Shown here: positions 36,401 through 46,891 of the stretch, in pieces
How positions within the stretch are numbered: position 1 is the stretch's first letter
Layout of the letters: every line of letters begins with the position of its first letter
Source of the DNA: Helianthus annuus
Lineage: Eukaryota; Streptophyta; Magnoliopsida; Asterales; Asteraceae
Assembly: GCF_002127325.2 (NCBI RefSeq)
Contig: NC_035436.2
Location: 19,715,020 to 19,779,019 of the forward strand
Length of the DNA: 64,000 bases
Reading direction: 5' to 3'
Translations under genes and position numbers: made by a program
Notes under the pieces: generated by a model
The model's input: only the letters and a program-made list of their open reading frames with translations
The model's database searches: none
Told to the model about the DNA's origin: nothing

Positions 36401-36857
36401 ATGGCTAAGATATTTTATAAGCTATAATCAACTTGATTTGAGTTGGTTAACTATATTGCAATACACTTTTCAAAACGAGGTTTGTATTTTGACTCTTGAA
36501 GTCTAATAAAGTACTGCAACATATAAACGAGCCATAACTCCGACACTCTTATAAAACCTATGTACTCGCCAGCATTTCTTTGCTGACTTTGTTTTTACAT
36601 ATGTTTCAGGTGATGTTGCTTGATGTGATTTGTAGGATGCATGCGTCACATAGGATCTGGACAAGGCCTTAGTGACATAATAACTATGACAGATGATATA
36701 AAACTTGTTTGTTCTATGTTAAGACAATGTTAATATTTAATATGATCAATAAAACGAAACTCTTTTTGTATCCATGGCTGTGAAACAATAGCTTCTGTTA
36801 CAACACTCCCCGACGTTTCTGCCACGTCTTGTTGTCCTACGTGGTCGGGGTGTGACA
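33473..36857 (+). mobile_element. Solo LTR of another gypsy-like element, inserted in pol
   Basis: The segment is 3385 bp with ends TGTGACAACTG and GGGGTGTGACA and an exact CTTCT target duplication (33468-33472 and 36858-36862). There is no internal domain, so it is what remains after recombination between two LTRs. The 3' end style and TATAAATA at 34560-34567 put its sense strand on plus. Open frames inside it (for example 34238-34531) are not supported as genes. Confidence 0.88.
34560..34567 (+). promoter_or_regulatory. Putative TATA box of the solo LTR
   Basis: TATAAATA in the sense orientation is followed by CCCACCTTAGTTCTTGC, a leader-like stretch. A solo LTR can keep promoter activity; here it would transcribe toward the RT part of the host element in antisense. 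Confidence 0.45.
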
Positions 36858-38530
36858 CTTCTTCAGAGTGGGCTCATTAAAACAGGCATACTGGGCTTCG
36901 CGAATGAGGGTTTCGAGATCGTATTGGGCTTGGGTATCGCGAATGCTGAGCAAATAACTCCGTCTGTTGAGTGCGTCGGCAACGACATTTGCTTTGCCTG
37001 GGTGATAACGAATCTCACAGTCGTAATCATTGAGAAGTTCTACCCATCGGCGTTGACGCATATTAAGTTCTTTCTGATCAAAGATATGTTGTAGGCTCCT
37101 ATGATCGGTGAAGATCGTACACTTTGTACCATATAGGTAGCGTCGCCAAATCTTTAACGCAAAAACAACCACGCCTTGCTCGAGATCATGGGTCGTATAG
37201 TTCTTCTCGTGGATTTTAAGCTGTCGACACGCGTAAGCTATAACCTTGTCCCGTTGCATGAGGACACAACCAAGACCAAGGTTGGAAGCATCACAATAGA
37301 CAATGAAACCGTCGTTTGCATCGGGCAATGTGAGAACAGGAGCATTGCAGAGCATATGCTTGAGGGTTTGGAAAGCAGACTCTTGTTCAGTTCCCCAAAC
37401 AAAAGGCTTGTCTTTATGCGTAAGAGAGGTGAGCGGCACAACGATCTTTGAGAATCCTTCGATAAATCGTCGATAATAGCCCGCTAGTCCGAGAAAAGAA
37501 CGAACTTCAGACGGGTTCTTAGGTGTAATCCAGCTCTTAACTGCCTTAATCTTCGCGGGATCGACATGAATACCTTGACTATTTACGATGTGACCCAGAA
37601 ACTGAACCTCCTCCAACCAGAATTCACATTTTGAGAACTTGGCATAGAGTCGATTCCCCTGGAGTAGTTCGAGAACCAAACATAGATGTTGCGCGTGTTC
37701 GGCTTTCGATTTGGAATAGATCAAGACATCGTCGATGAATACGATGACGAAACGGTCAAGATATGGTTTACACATGCGATTCATCAGATCCATAAAAACC
37801 GCGGGTGCGTTGGTTAAACCAAAAGGCATAACAACGAAGTCATAGTGGCCGTAGCGAGTGCGAAAGGCGGTTTTGGGTATATCCTCCTCTTGAAGCGTAG
37901 CTGGTGATAGCCTGAACGGAGATCGATCTTCGAGAAACACATAGCACCTTGTAGCTGATCGAATAAATCGTCAATGCGAGGCAGGGGATAGCGGTTCTTG
38001 ATGGTAAGCTTATTCAATTCCCGGTAGTCGATGCACATCCTGAACGATCCATCCTTCTTCTTGACGAAAAGGGCTGGTGCGCCCCAAGGAGAGGTGCTCG
38101 GGCGAATGAAGCCTTTCTCAAGTAATTCTTGGAGTTGGTTCGAGAGTTCACGCATTTCGGACGGTGCGAGTCGGTAAGGGGCTTTGGCAACAGGGTTGGC
38201 TCCGGGAATGAGGTCGATTCGAAAGTCGATATCACGACTTGGCGGAAGTCCGGGAAGATCATCAGGGAACACCTGAGGAAATTCACGGACAACAGAAACA
38301 TCTTTTACTTCTATCTTCCTTTTCTTTTCCTTCTCCGCTACTACAATGTTAGCCAAGAAAGCTCTGTATTCCTTGCGGAGATACCTGCTGGCTTGGATGC
38401 ATGACATGAGTTTGAGACCTTTCGAAGCAGTTTCACCATAAACACATAATAAATTACCATTCGCGAGCGAGAATCGAATCATCTTATCGAAGCATACAAC
38501 TTCAGCATGGTTTTCACGAAAAAAGTCCAT
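36837..38530 (-). pseudogene. Reverse transcriptase and RNase H part of the split pol, with a frameshift
   Basis: One frame (37814-38530) has [12 protein letters not shown] after the protease, the PEVFP-like linker, and RT up to [12 protein letters not shown]. Near 37895 the frame shifts, and RT continues in 36837-37940 with FIDD (68-71 of that frame) and the RNase H segment with [20 protein letters not shown]. The last codons run into the solo LTR at 36857. Motifs are otherwise intact, so the shift looks like a single small indel. Confidence 0.88.
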
Positions 38531-38557
38531 GCCTACTATGACGTCGAAACTTCCGAG

Positions 38558-39151
38558 TTACATCGGGATAAGGTCGATCGGGAAGATGTGATTGTTGAGC
38601 TCAAGAGTACAATCACGAAGAACAGAATTAACGGCGACAGTTCTTCCAGTGGCGACTTCAACATCGAATGTCGAGGGGAGATAGGAGCGCTTACGACTAA
38701 GGAGCTTCTCGAATTCGAATGACACAAAGAAATTATCGGCTCCAGTATCAAACAAACATGATGCAAAAATACCATTCACAAGGGATGTACCATTGACCAC
38801 GTTGTTGTCGGCCTGGGCTTGGCGCACGTTGATGTTGAAAGTTCTGGCGTGTGCGGCTTGTTGCTACTGCTGAGGTTGTTGCTGTTGGTGAGGATGCTGC
38901 TGGTGTTGCTGGGGCTCCTACTTCACGACCCTGTTGGGGCACATGTTCGCAAAGTGGTTGGGATCACCACATGCGAAGCAAACTCGGGCGTTGACCACGG
39001 GTGCCTGAGCTACTTGTTGGCCTTGCGGAGCCGGGAGCAGAGCTTGATGAGCAGTGGCTTGAGCTGGGGTGTTGCGGGGACCAGTACGGCAGTTGATAGT
39101 GAAGTGGTCGTACATGTTGCAGTGAGCGCAGAAATGACAGGCAAGACCCAC
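38558..39151 (-). pseudogene. Zinc knuckles and protease part of gag-pol with in-frame stops
   Basis: The zinc-knuckle part has CHFCAHCNMYDHFTINC and CFACGDPNHFANMC (about 38960-39140). Stops follow at about 38918 and 38867, inside Gln-rich codons. The protease part shows CLFDTGADNFFVS (about 38770) and ends at a stop near 38558, just before LGSFDV-type residues. All lie in the frame shared with gag and the first RT segment, so only nonsense mutations separate them. Confidence 0.8.
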
Positions 39152-39364
39152 CGGTTGATGATATGAGCATGTTGGGCAAACCGGGTGGAGACCTGTGTAT
39201 GCACGCTTTGCTGGTGGTGCATAAGTAGTTGGAGCTGGACGGTGATGGTGCTGCTGCTGGGCCGATACGGCCTGGAGAGGAGCAGCAGTGGTAGTGGCAG
39301 AAAGGTTCCTGTTGCTGGAGCTGCAGTTGTTGTTCTTCTTCTTTTAGCGTGAGGACTTTGACGG

Positions 39365-40162
39365 TTAAGCGGCGGCGGTTTCGGCAGTTGGAGCGGCGGT
39401 GGTAGCTTGATGCAGGTGCTTCGAAGTTTTATCCCAGACACCGGCCTTGACCCGCTTGTCGTTGATTTCAGCGGCCAGTAAGTAGGTCTCTTCGATCGTC
39501 TTAGTCTTAGCCACTTGCACGAAATCTGCAACACAGTCAGGCAGGGCTCGGATAGATTTCTTGATTGCCATGTCAGAAGACTTCACTTGATCAGGGCAAA
39601 TGATACTGAGCTGCTTGAATTGAGCAGTTAGAGCAGCGTTCTCGCCATCCTTCTGCTTTATGTGCCAGAATTCATCCTCTAACTTCTGGCGTTCATGAGG
39701 AGGGCAGAATTCTTCCAGCATGACCTCCTTGAGCTCGTCCCACGACAGACCGTAGGCTGCATCCTTCCCTCGTTTGTTTCTCTCGGCCGTCCACCAGTCT
39801 AGTGCGCGGGACTGGAAGACGCCAGTAGCATTTAGAGTGCGGAGATCGTCAGGGCAACCGCTCTGTCGTAGAGTTACCTCAATGGAATCAAACCATTGGA
39901 ACAACGCTGTAGGGCCTTCCTCGCCAGTGAATTCCTTTGGCCCATAAGCCTTGAACTGCTTGAAACTGAAGGCAGCTTTGGGAGTAGCTTTAGGAGCTTC
40001 GGTTCTCGACTCCTCAGATGATTTGCTGACGTTTTCGTAGACATCACTCACAGCTTTTGCTACTTGCTTAGCGATGATAGTAGCAAGACGTCTGTCTCTC
40101 TTTTCTTGGTGAGAAAGTGGGTGACGGGATCCTGATGACGGTCCAGTTGACATTGTCTGCAA
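39365..40162 (-). pseudogene. Gag of the 14.9-kb gypsy element
   Basis: This 265-residue frame has a capsid-type core: FKAYGPKEFTGEEGPTALFQ, RALDWWTAERNKRG, LSWDELKEVMLEEFCPP and EDEFWHIKQKDGENAALT. It starts with MQTMSTGPSSG and ends at TAA (39365-39367), with a second stop about 20 nt later. The zinc-knuckle segment follows in the same frame. It would form the particle; this copy is cut short. Confidence 0.85.
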
Positions 40163-41302
40163 TAGACATTGTCGTAGGTCTCAGACACATCATAACCGAA
40201 TCTCACCTCACACGTCTAGTACTTACTAAAGCTCAGGAACACGTTCAAACATGTAAATACGTAATCACAAATTCACATAGGGTCACGTGGGCACATAAAC
40301 ACATAAGCACATAAGCACGTAGGGCACAAAGGCACAGAAGCACAAAAGCACATACGCACTTAGTCACTAGACGCAGTCAGAATACAGAAACCTATCATTC
40401 AAGCATGCGATTGTTCGAATATAGCGATCGTGTTTAGCGCAGCGTTTAGTATAGCATAAGCGTATAGTATAGCGAGCATCATAGCGTATAGCGTTTCCTT
40501 ATGGTAGTAACGATTTATTATCGTTTTGAGATAGAAACGCATGGCGAGTTGTGCGTATCGATCGTAGGGAGAGCAAAAATCGAATAAGTTTCCAAAATTT
40601 AAACACATAAACGGGTAAATACACATAAAACACACAAAATCAACAAATCATCAGAGTCAGCAGTTGCGGGCTCAGAATCGGAACACATAAAAATCGAGAA
40701 GTAGACTGTCTGCGGCTATTAGACATTGACTATCCAAAGCGATTCGACTATTCTCAAGGACTTGTCGTGCACATTTTGACTTTCAGGATTGGGCCTCTGC
40801 CTCGATTCTTGGGCATCCGGCGCACATTCCTCTAGTCATACCGTGAGTTCAGGTCGTTGGAGTCCGTCGAGACTTTGGTGAGAGTTTTGTAAAACCAAGC
40901 AAAAGTCGGAACAGGTCGTCAAGGTTAGGGTTTCACCCCTGGCTTAACAACTTCATTCCTATTTTTAATAATATAGAGGAGATTATTCATCAAACTATGG
41001 ATTTCACTCCTGATTTGGTATAATTATCCCCGTTGTTAAGTAAAATGCGGGTTGATCAAGCAAATTTTAGTCGAGAGTTTGCGGTTTTCACACCTAATCT
41101 CGACCTATTCGCTTGTCTTTATTTGAAAATTCGAGTGCAGTGATAGTGTAGTGTAGGCGAGAATGGCGAAGAATAGCAGTATGCTTATACATAATCCCTA
41201 CTGGACATGCACGAGTCGGTCTATTGGGTCCTAACTATAGACTAGGTCTCTAAGACTTTGACCCGGACTAGGTCGAGTCTTGCCTAATTCCCTATAGCTA
41301 TG

Positions 41303-41316
41303 GCCCTGATACCAAT
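41303..41316 (-). other. Primer-binding site, variant tRNA-iMet type
   Basis: On the minus strand TTGGTATCAGGGCC lies two bases after the 5' LTR. It differs from the other two primer sites by G for A at one base (CAGGG for CAGAG). Confidence 0.8.
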
Positions 41317-41317
41317 C

Positions 41318-44133
41318 TGTCACACCCCAACCGATGGCGGAAACATCGGGGTATGGCACTGAGCGAAACAAATTGTCCAGAAGTTTTCATAACAATTATC
41401 ATTACCAATCAATTTAAAGTAACATGTCCCATACCATGTCTCAAAAGGTAAACAAATTATTAAAGGCAAAATCCAGGCAAATAGTTCTATTCCGACAACT
41501 CAGATTTTTTTAAATAGCCCAATTGTTTATCTGCTTCTAGAGACTCTTGATTACATTTGTACAGACAACTATTTGTTGGCCTCTAGAAACTTATTATAGC
41601 CTCGCTTTCCTAGCAGATAAGCATCCTAAATACATGTTACATACGTTAAAATAAAGTCAATACACATAGTGTAAAGGCGAGCATACAAGTTTGATAATAG
41701 CATATAGAGTTCGAAATAGTTTACGCATAACCATCACGTACACAAAGGCAAACGAAGCATGTTAATTATCGACATGGACCTATCGATACCAATGACTGCG
41801 GGTTGACTGCCCAAAGCAGTTCGTAATACATGATCACCACCGTAATCCATGCAAATAATTGTCCTTAACAACCCCCGTGTGAACGGGTGCTGAGTCCAAA
41901 CTATAGTACTATCGTTGCTAAGGCAGGTAGACAACATTCCATGTGTAAACATAACAAACAAGCATTCATTAAGTCATGTAATACATGCAGTAACAGTTAG
42001 CGTTAAAAGTATTGCATAGTGTGTTTGATGTGTTTTCGTATAAGTAACGTATGTAACACCCAAAAGTGCTTAAAGCAAAAAGGGACCGAGTATACTCACG
42101 ACGGTTGATGGATTGAAGGGAGCGTTTGAGAGTAAGGTTAGCCTGATTAGAACGATAGCATAACGATAAGTGACTCGTAAAACGAAAGCAAGTGTTGATG
42201 GGTCGAATGGCAGTTCGGTCGGATGGTAGTCTGATCGGACGACCAGTCGTGCGGATGATAATCCGTTCGGACGGTTATCCGGTCGGACGGTAGTTCGGTC
42301 GGATGACTATTCGAGTGGATTGTTTCTTTCTATGAGAAGGATGTGTTTGTGTATGATGGTTTGACTTTTGAAGTTTTTGTTGTAGCATTTGAAAACATTT
42401 AAGTATCTCTTCCTTTCAGGTCGGTCGATCGGGCGGTAGTCCGATCGGACGGCAATCTGATAGGTTGACACTTCAGTGAGAACAAGTTCACAACAGGTTG
42501 TTACTCGATCAGACAGCAGTCCGGTCGGGTGGCATCCTTAGCGCATTGAACATGTTTGAAAATCGATTAAGTGTTGAAGTCAAGTATCTCATGATCCGAA
42601 GAGTAATCCGGTCGGATGGTAGTCCGATCGGAGAGCAATTCGTTTAATACTCAACTTTAAATAAGGTTGATTAAGTGTGGGACCCAAGGTGTCAGTCGTT
42701 CGGACGGCCAGTCGCTCGGATGGCTGTCCGGTCGGATAGCACTCCGTGCTGGTCATTCCGTTCGTCTTTGAATTGGTCGTTTTGAGTGTTTATAGTTTTA
42801 TCGAGACACTTTGACAACGTGTCAACCAACAGAACCCCGTCTCGATCCTAGTAACCTGACCGAACAGGAATCACCCAATGTTCAATCAGTTAACCGGTTC
42901 AAGTCGGTCGTTCTTGGTTATCCCGAAATTGGTGGCCTCGTGGATAGGATCCAGATCTTGAGCCAAGACATCACTAAGAACGAGTAGAGGTTAGAACGAG
43001 ATCCGATTCTATCAGTTTGAATGCGTTGAGTGTAAAAGTGTTGAAAGAAAGTTGGAAAACCTTCTTTCAATCCCTTTCACCGTGAATATGTTTAAGATCT
43101 ATGAAAGATCTTTGTTTATATATGTGGAAATCGGTTAGATTCGAGTTGTTCTTGAAGGATTGAAGCCAAAACATGAAGTTCTTCAAGAACATTATGATGA
43201 CGTCATCCTAGAACACCTCAAATCGGGTGATTTCACGGTTAAAGGTTAAGATTTGAAAGATAGAAAGGTGTAGGAGTGCGTGTAGATCACTTGCCTAAAG
43301 TGGACGAGATCTTACCGGAATTGAGAGAAATCGAGCAAAAAGGTGGGGAACACGAGCTGGTTGGACGTCACTTGCCTAAAGTGGAAAGAATGAAAGTGAC
43401 ATGGGTATTTATAGGATTCCAAAAGTGGAAAGGGTGGGTCGATCGGATGACACCACACTCGGATGACTGGTCGGTCGGATGGCACATCGACCGGATGGCA
43501 ATCCGGCCGGCTGGCATCCGATTCGAGTACGCGCTGCGTCGATTTTTGGTATTTCGATTGTGATTGCGAGTGTTGCGATGCGATAGAGGTTCCTAGTCAA
43601 ATTACTTTTAATCCCAACTACTCATATCTCGCACTATCTCTTCTCCACTAATTATCATACTATATTAACATACAATCATCCTTATTTCGTATTCGGTTTG
43701 CGATTGCGATTCGATTGCGATTGAGTTCGATTGCGTTTCGATGGATTACCACACATAACATAAATAAGCATGCACAAGTAACACATAAGTCACACACACA
43801 CATATAATAATCATCAAAATGCGTAATTCGAGTTGCGAGCACGATGTTGTTTAAATTAGTTTGATTAGCGTTTAATTGACTTTATCGTATTGTTACTTCC
43901 TATTATTCACGGTCGTAAAGCGATTCATAGCGGTAAACATACTTCGATTACTGTGATTATACTCAATTACTCCACATAATACAACTAACGCAAATCATAA
44001 AATAGACTAACTATAGTCAAAGAAGTCAAAACAGGAATTGATCAAGGAGAGACAGATTGCAATTAGCAATCTTTTCTTCCTTTGACTTCAATCTTGACTT
44101 TGACTTTGACTTTCGAAACACTAGGGGGTTACA
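41318..44133 (-). repeat. 5' LTR of the 14.9-kb gypsy element
   Basis: This is the partner of 29219-32054. It has the CGGTCGGATGG-like array at about 42210-42755 and 43440-43515 and TATAAATA at 43406-43413 (minus). A stretch of ATTGCGATTCGATTGCGATT-like repeats lies near 43695-43740. Copy-number differences in the arrays account for part of the length difference between the LTRs. Confidence 0.9.
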
Positions 44134-44138
44134 GTAAA

Positions 44139-44700
44139 CACTTGTATATGATCATGTAACTGTATGATCATCAACTGTAAACGCTTGTATAACAATACAA
44201 AAGAACACATTAGTTGCTCCACATTTCAAACCTTAAACATTAAACATTAAACATCAAACATCAAACCTCAAACATCAGACATCAAACTTCTAGATTAAAC
44301 AACATTTTCATCAACATACAAAATGATGGATTAAACATCATTTTCATCAACATACAAACATCATTGTCTAACTTGCTAATGTTAAGTTAACATACAAAAC
44401 GATGATTGTTTAGCTACTGCAAATGTGATCCTACTTCAAAGTTAACTTAACCTACAAAATACACATTACTATTCCTACATAACTACTAACTAATCTACAA
44501 AGATGGGCTCCATCTATGCAAACAAAAACAAAAAGAACTAAAAGTACCGTACCATAAAATGAAGATATTATGTGTCACATTTTATTTTATTAAAACTGTC
44601 TAATATCTATACTTAGATATATCTTATAAAAACTTAAAACTAACCACAACAAACTTCCTAAATAAAGGGTTGACAAATCTAAAATTAAATCTTAATACAC
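44139..44700. other. Right part of the split repeat, no gene seen
   Basis: The phrases ATGATCATGTAACTG and ACATTAAACATCAAACATCA repeat between 44150 and 44345. The DNA resembles 28980-29218 and leads into the promoter of the candidate gene at 44768. Confidence 0.45.
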
Positions 44701-44715
44701 TTCTATAGTTACGAC

Positions 44716-44723
44716 TATAAATA
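44716..44723 (+). promoter_or_regulatory. TATA box of the candidate small gene
   Basis: TATAAATA lies 45 bp before the start codon and is followed by CACCACAATATC and an A-rich leader. The distance would give a very short 5' leader of about 15-20 nt. Confidence 0.45.
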
Positions 44724-44767
44724 CATAGCAGGACACCACAATATCTATTGCTAAACAAAGTTTAAAA

Positions 44768-45381
44768 ATGGATCTAGTTCTGAATTCAATTGTTGCGAAA
44801 AACCAAGCATTCGAGAATGAAAATTCTAAGGTCAGTTATATTATATCGCAGCAGTGAATTATTGGTTTCTCTTATTTACTTTTATGTAAATGTTAACTTA
44901 TATGATTTTTTAGATTCAGTTGTATGATGAACATGCCAATCTAAACAACTCAGTCGTCGAACAAGTTTCTAAGGTATTAATTTTGTTGGTTTTTAAGTAT
45001 TATTTTTGCATATATCTTTCATATTAATATGCTCGTTATGTTATTATATGTGTGTTTTATTGCAGGATGATGGTGATAAAAGTATTGATATTATTTCTTA
45101 TGGTGCAAAGTTTAGTCCATACAAATCTGATCTTCAACGTGAATTTAGTGAATATGTAATTTTAAGGTTTATTTAATCGTTTTTTAACTTCTGTATTCAA
45201 TATTTATCCTTTTTAAGGATTGGAAGTTTGAGACTCAAAGGATAGATCCAAGAGACTCTCTAAATGGAAATGGAGTGAGGTTGTTAATTTAGACGATTAT
45301 GAGAACAATGACAAAGAAGAGGAATTAGAAGATATTGCCGATTCAAGCACAAACCAGAAAACACGATTAAAAATACCTTGA
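44768..45381 (+). CDS. Candidate four-exon gene for a small acidic protein, unknown function
   Basis: Proposed exons are 44768-44830, 44914-44973, 45066-45155 and 45241-45381, giving 117 codons. All introns are GT-AG (83, 92 and 85 bp), T-rich, and in phase 0. The exons have 21, 20, 30 and 46 codons before the stop. The start is MDLVLNSIVAKNQ; the end is charged, with KWKWSEVVNLDDY and an acidic ENNDKEEELED stretch. A TATAAATA lies 45 bp upstream and an AATAAA at 45476-45481, about 95 bp after the stop. An alternative acceptor at 45217 would give another 24-residue ending. No signal peptide, membrane segment or known domain is seen. It could be a gene fragment carried by the surrounding transposon-like DNA. 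Confidence 0.45.
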
Positions 45382-46690
45382 GCATCAATTCAGAAGTCGA
45401 ACAGATTTCATGCAGTCTAATATGAAATCTGTTTTTTTTTTCATTTTCAGTTGTTATGTTTGATCTAGACGTATGAATAAAGTTTATTTTATATTTGAAC
45501 TTTATTTTTGGTATTAATATAATAAAGTTATTGACCATATTAACAAAGTTCAAAATAAAGTTAGTATCCTAAATTTACAAGTCAACTGAACTTATATAAG
45601 TTAATATCATAAAGTTGCAATAAATAGATATTGCAGTTAGATATAATCAAGCTGAAATTATAAAATATTACAGTTATTCTTGGATATTAATCTAATAATT
45701 TATATTTCTTAATTAAAAAATAACAAAATAATAAACTTTAAAGCTAAACTTAAAAACTGAGCTTACTATGATATGAAGTTAATAAAGATATAAACTTTTA
45801 ACATCCTATTTTTTATAAAGACTGTTTTTAAAATTTTATAAAAATATAAATTTTTTATATATAAAAATGAAATTTAACGATTAAAGTTAAAGGTGTAAAA
45901 CGTACTTACGAGTCAACTACTATTTTTTATTTTTATAAATACAAAAATTTAAACTTTTGGATAAGTACCATGTGCATATTTAAAAAAAAATCTATGAACT
46001 TTAAAGAATAAAATTATAAACTTTATTATTTAACCAACAAAATAAACTTACTTTTTACAACTATAACAACTTACTTTACAAGATAATATTAGTCAGTTTC
46101 AAAAGAATTATTTACCAACTTTACTAGATACATAGTAGATTGCGTTGCATATTTTTAGGGATTATAAGTTAAAAGTAGACTTATATAGATAAGATTAGTT
46201 AGGAACTAAAAATTTGAACTCAATATGATATAAATTTAATAAAGATATAAACTCTTAACATCCTATTCTTTTTTATAAAAGCAATTCTTGAAATTTTATA
46301 AAAATATAAATTTTTTATATCTGTAAAAAACGAAAATTAACAATTTAAGTTAAAATTCTAAAACCTACTTACAAGTCAAATACTATTATTTATTATTTTT
46401 ATAAAAATAAAAGATTTCAAACTTAAAGTTTATTGGATAAGTACTATGTGGATATTTAAAAAAGTTATGAACTTTAAATAATAAAATTATACTTTATAAT
46501 TTAACCAATAAAATAAACATACTTTACAATTATAACAACTTATCTTTTATTTTTTATCTTTTGATTATTAATTTTTATAAAAAACAAGACTTTACATATG
46601 TGTAACACTTATGACATATATCCACCACAATAATTTGATCATAAATATTATATGAATATGAATAAGAAAACTAACAGAAACGAGCACCGC
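45382..46690. repeat. AT-rich DNA with a diverged tandem duplication of about 456 bp
   Basis: The stretch from about 45770 (TTAATAAAGATATAAACTTT, ATCCTATTTTTTATAAAG, AATTTTATAAAAATATAAAT) is repeated from about 46227 in the same order with many changes. No coding frame was recognised. The duplication fills the space between the two genes. Confidence 0.65.
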
Positions 46691-46743
46691 AATACAAAAT
46701 GTTACCACCACTGCATCACACGGGTACCCTACCCTACTGGTCT

Positions 46744-46755
46744 CTATATATATAT
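46744..46755 (+). promoter_or_regulatory. Possible TATA region of the DJ-1-like gene
   Basis: CTATATATATAT lies about 140 bp before the start codon. It is the nearest TATA-like run upstream, but it may only be a dinucleotide repeat. Confidence 0.3.
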
Positions 46756-46891
46756 CCTTTAAATTTCAAAGGCGGTGGTGGTATTATTGTAGAGTTAAGG
46801 TTTGACAAAAAAAACTACCCGGACCCTCGTTCCTCTGCAGTCCACACGTCGATCATCGCGACAACATATTTTGATTTTCTTCAGTAAAGTA

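Larger units (their letters stand above)
29219..44133 (-). mobile_element. Ty3/gypsy chromovirus with defective pol and a nested solo LTR, 14.9 kb
   Basis: LTRs at 29219-32054 and 41318-44133 are clearly alike but differ at many sites and several indels. The target duplication GTAAA is exact (29214-29218 and 44134-44138). Minus-strand order: 5' LTR, primer site with TTGGTATCAGGGCC, gag, zinc knuckles, protease, RT, RNase H, a foreign 3.4-kb LTR, integrase, chromodomain, polypurine tract, 3' LTR. At least five in-frame stops and one frameshift make it inactive. It is older than the element at 15829, and the solo LTR came later still. Confidence 0.93.
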
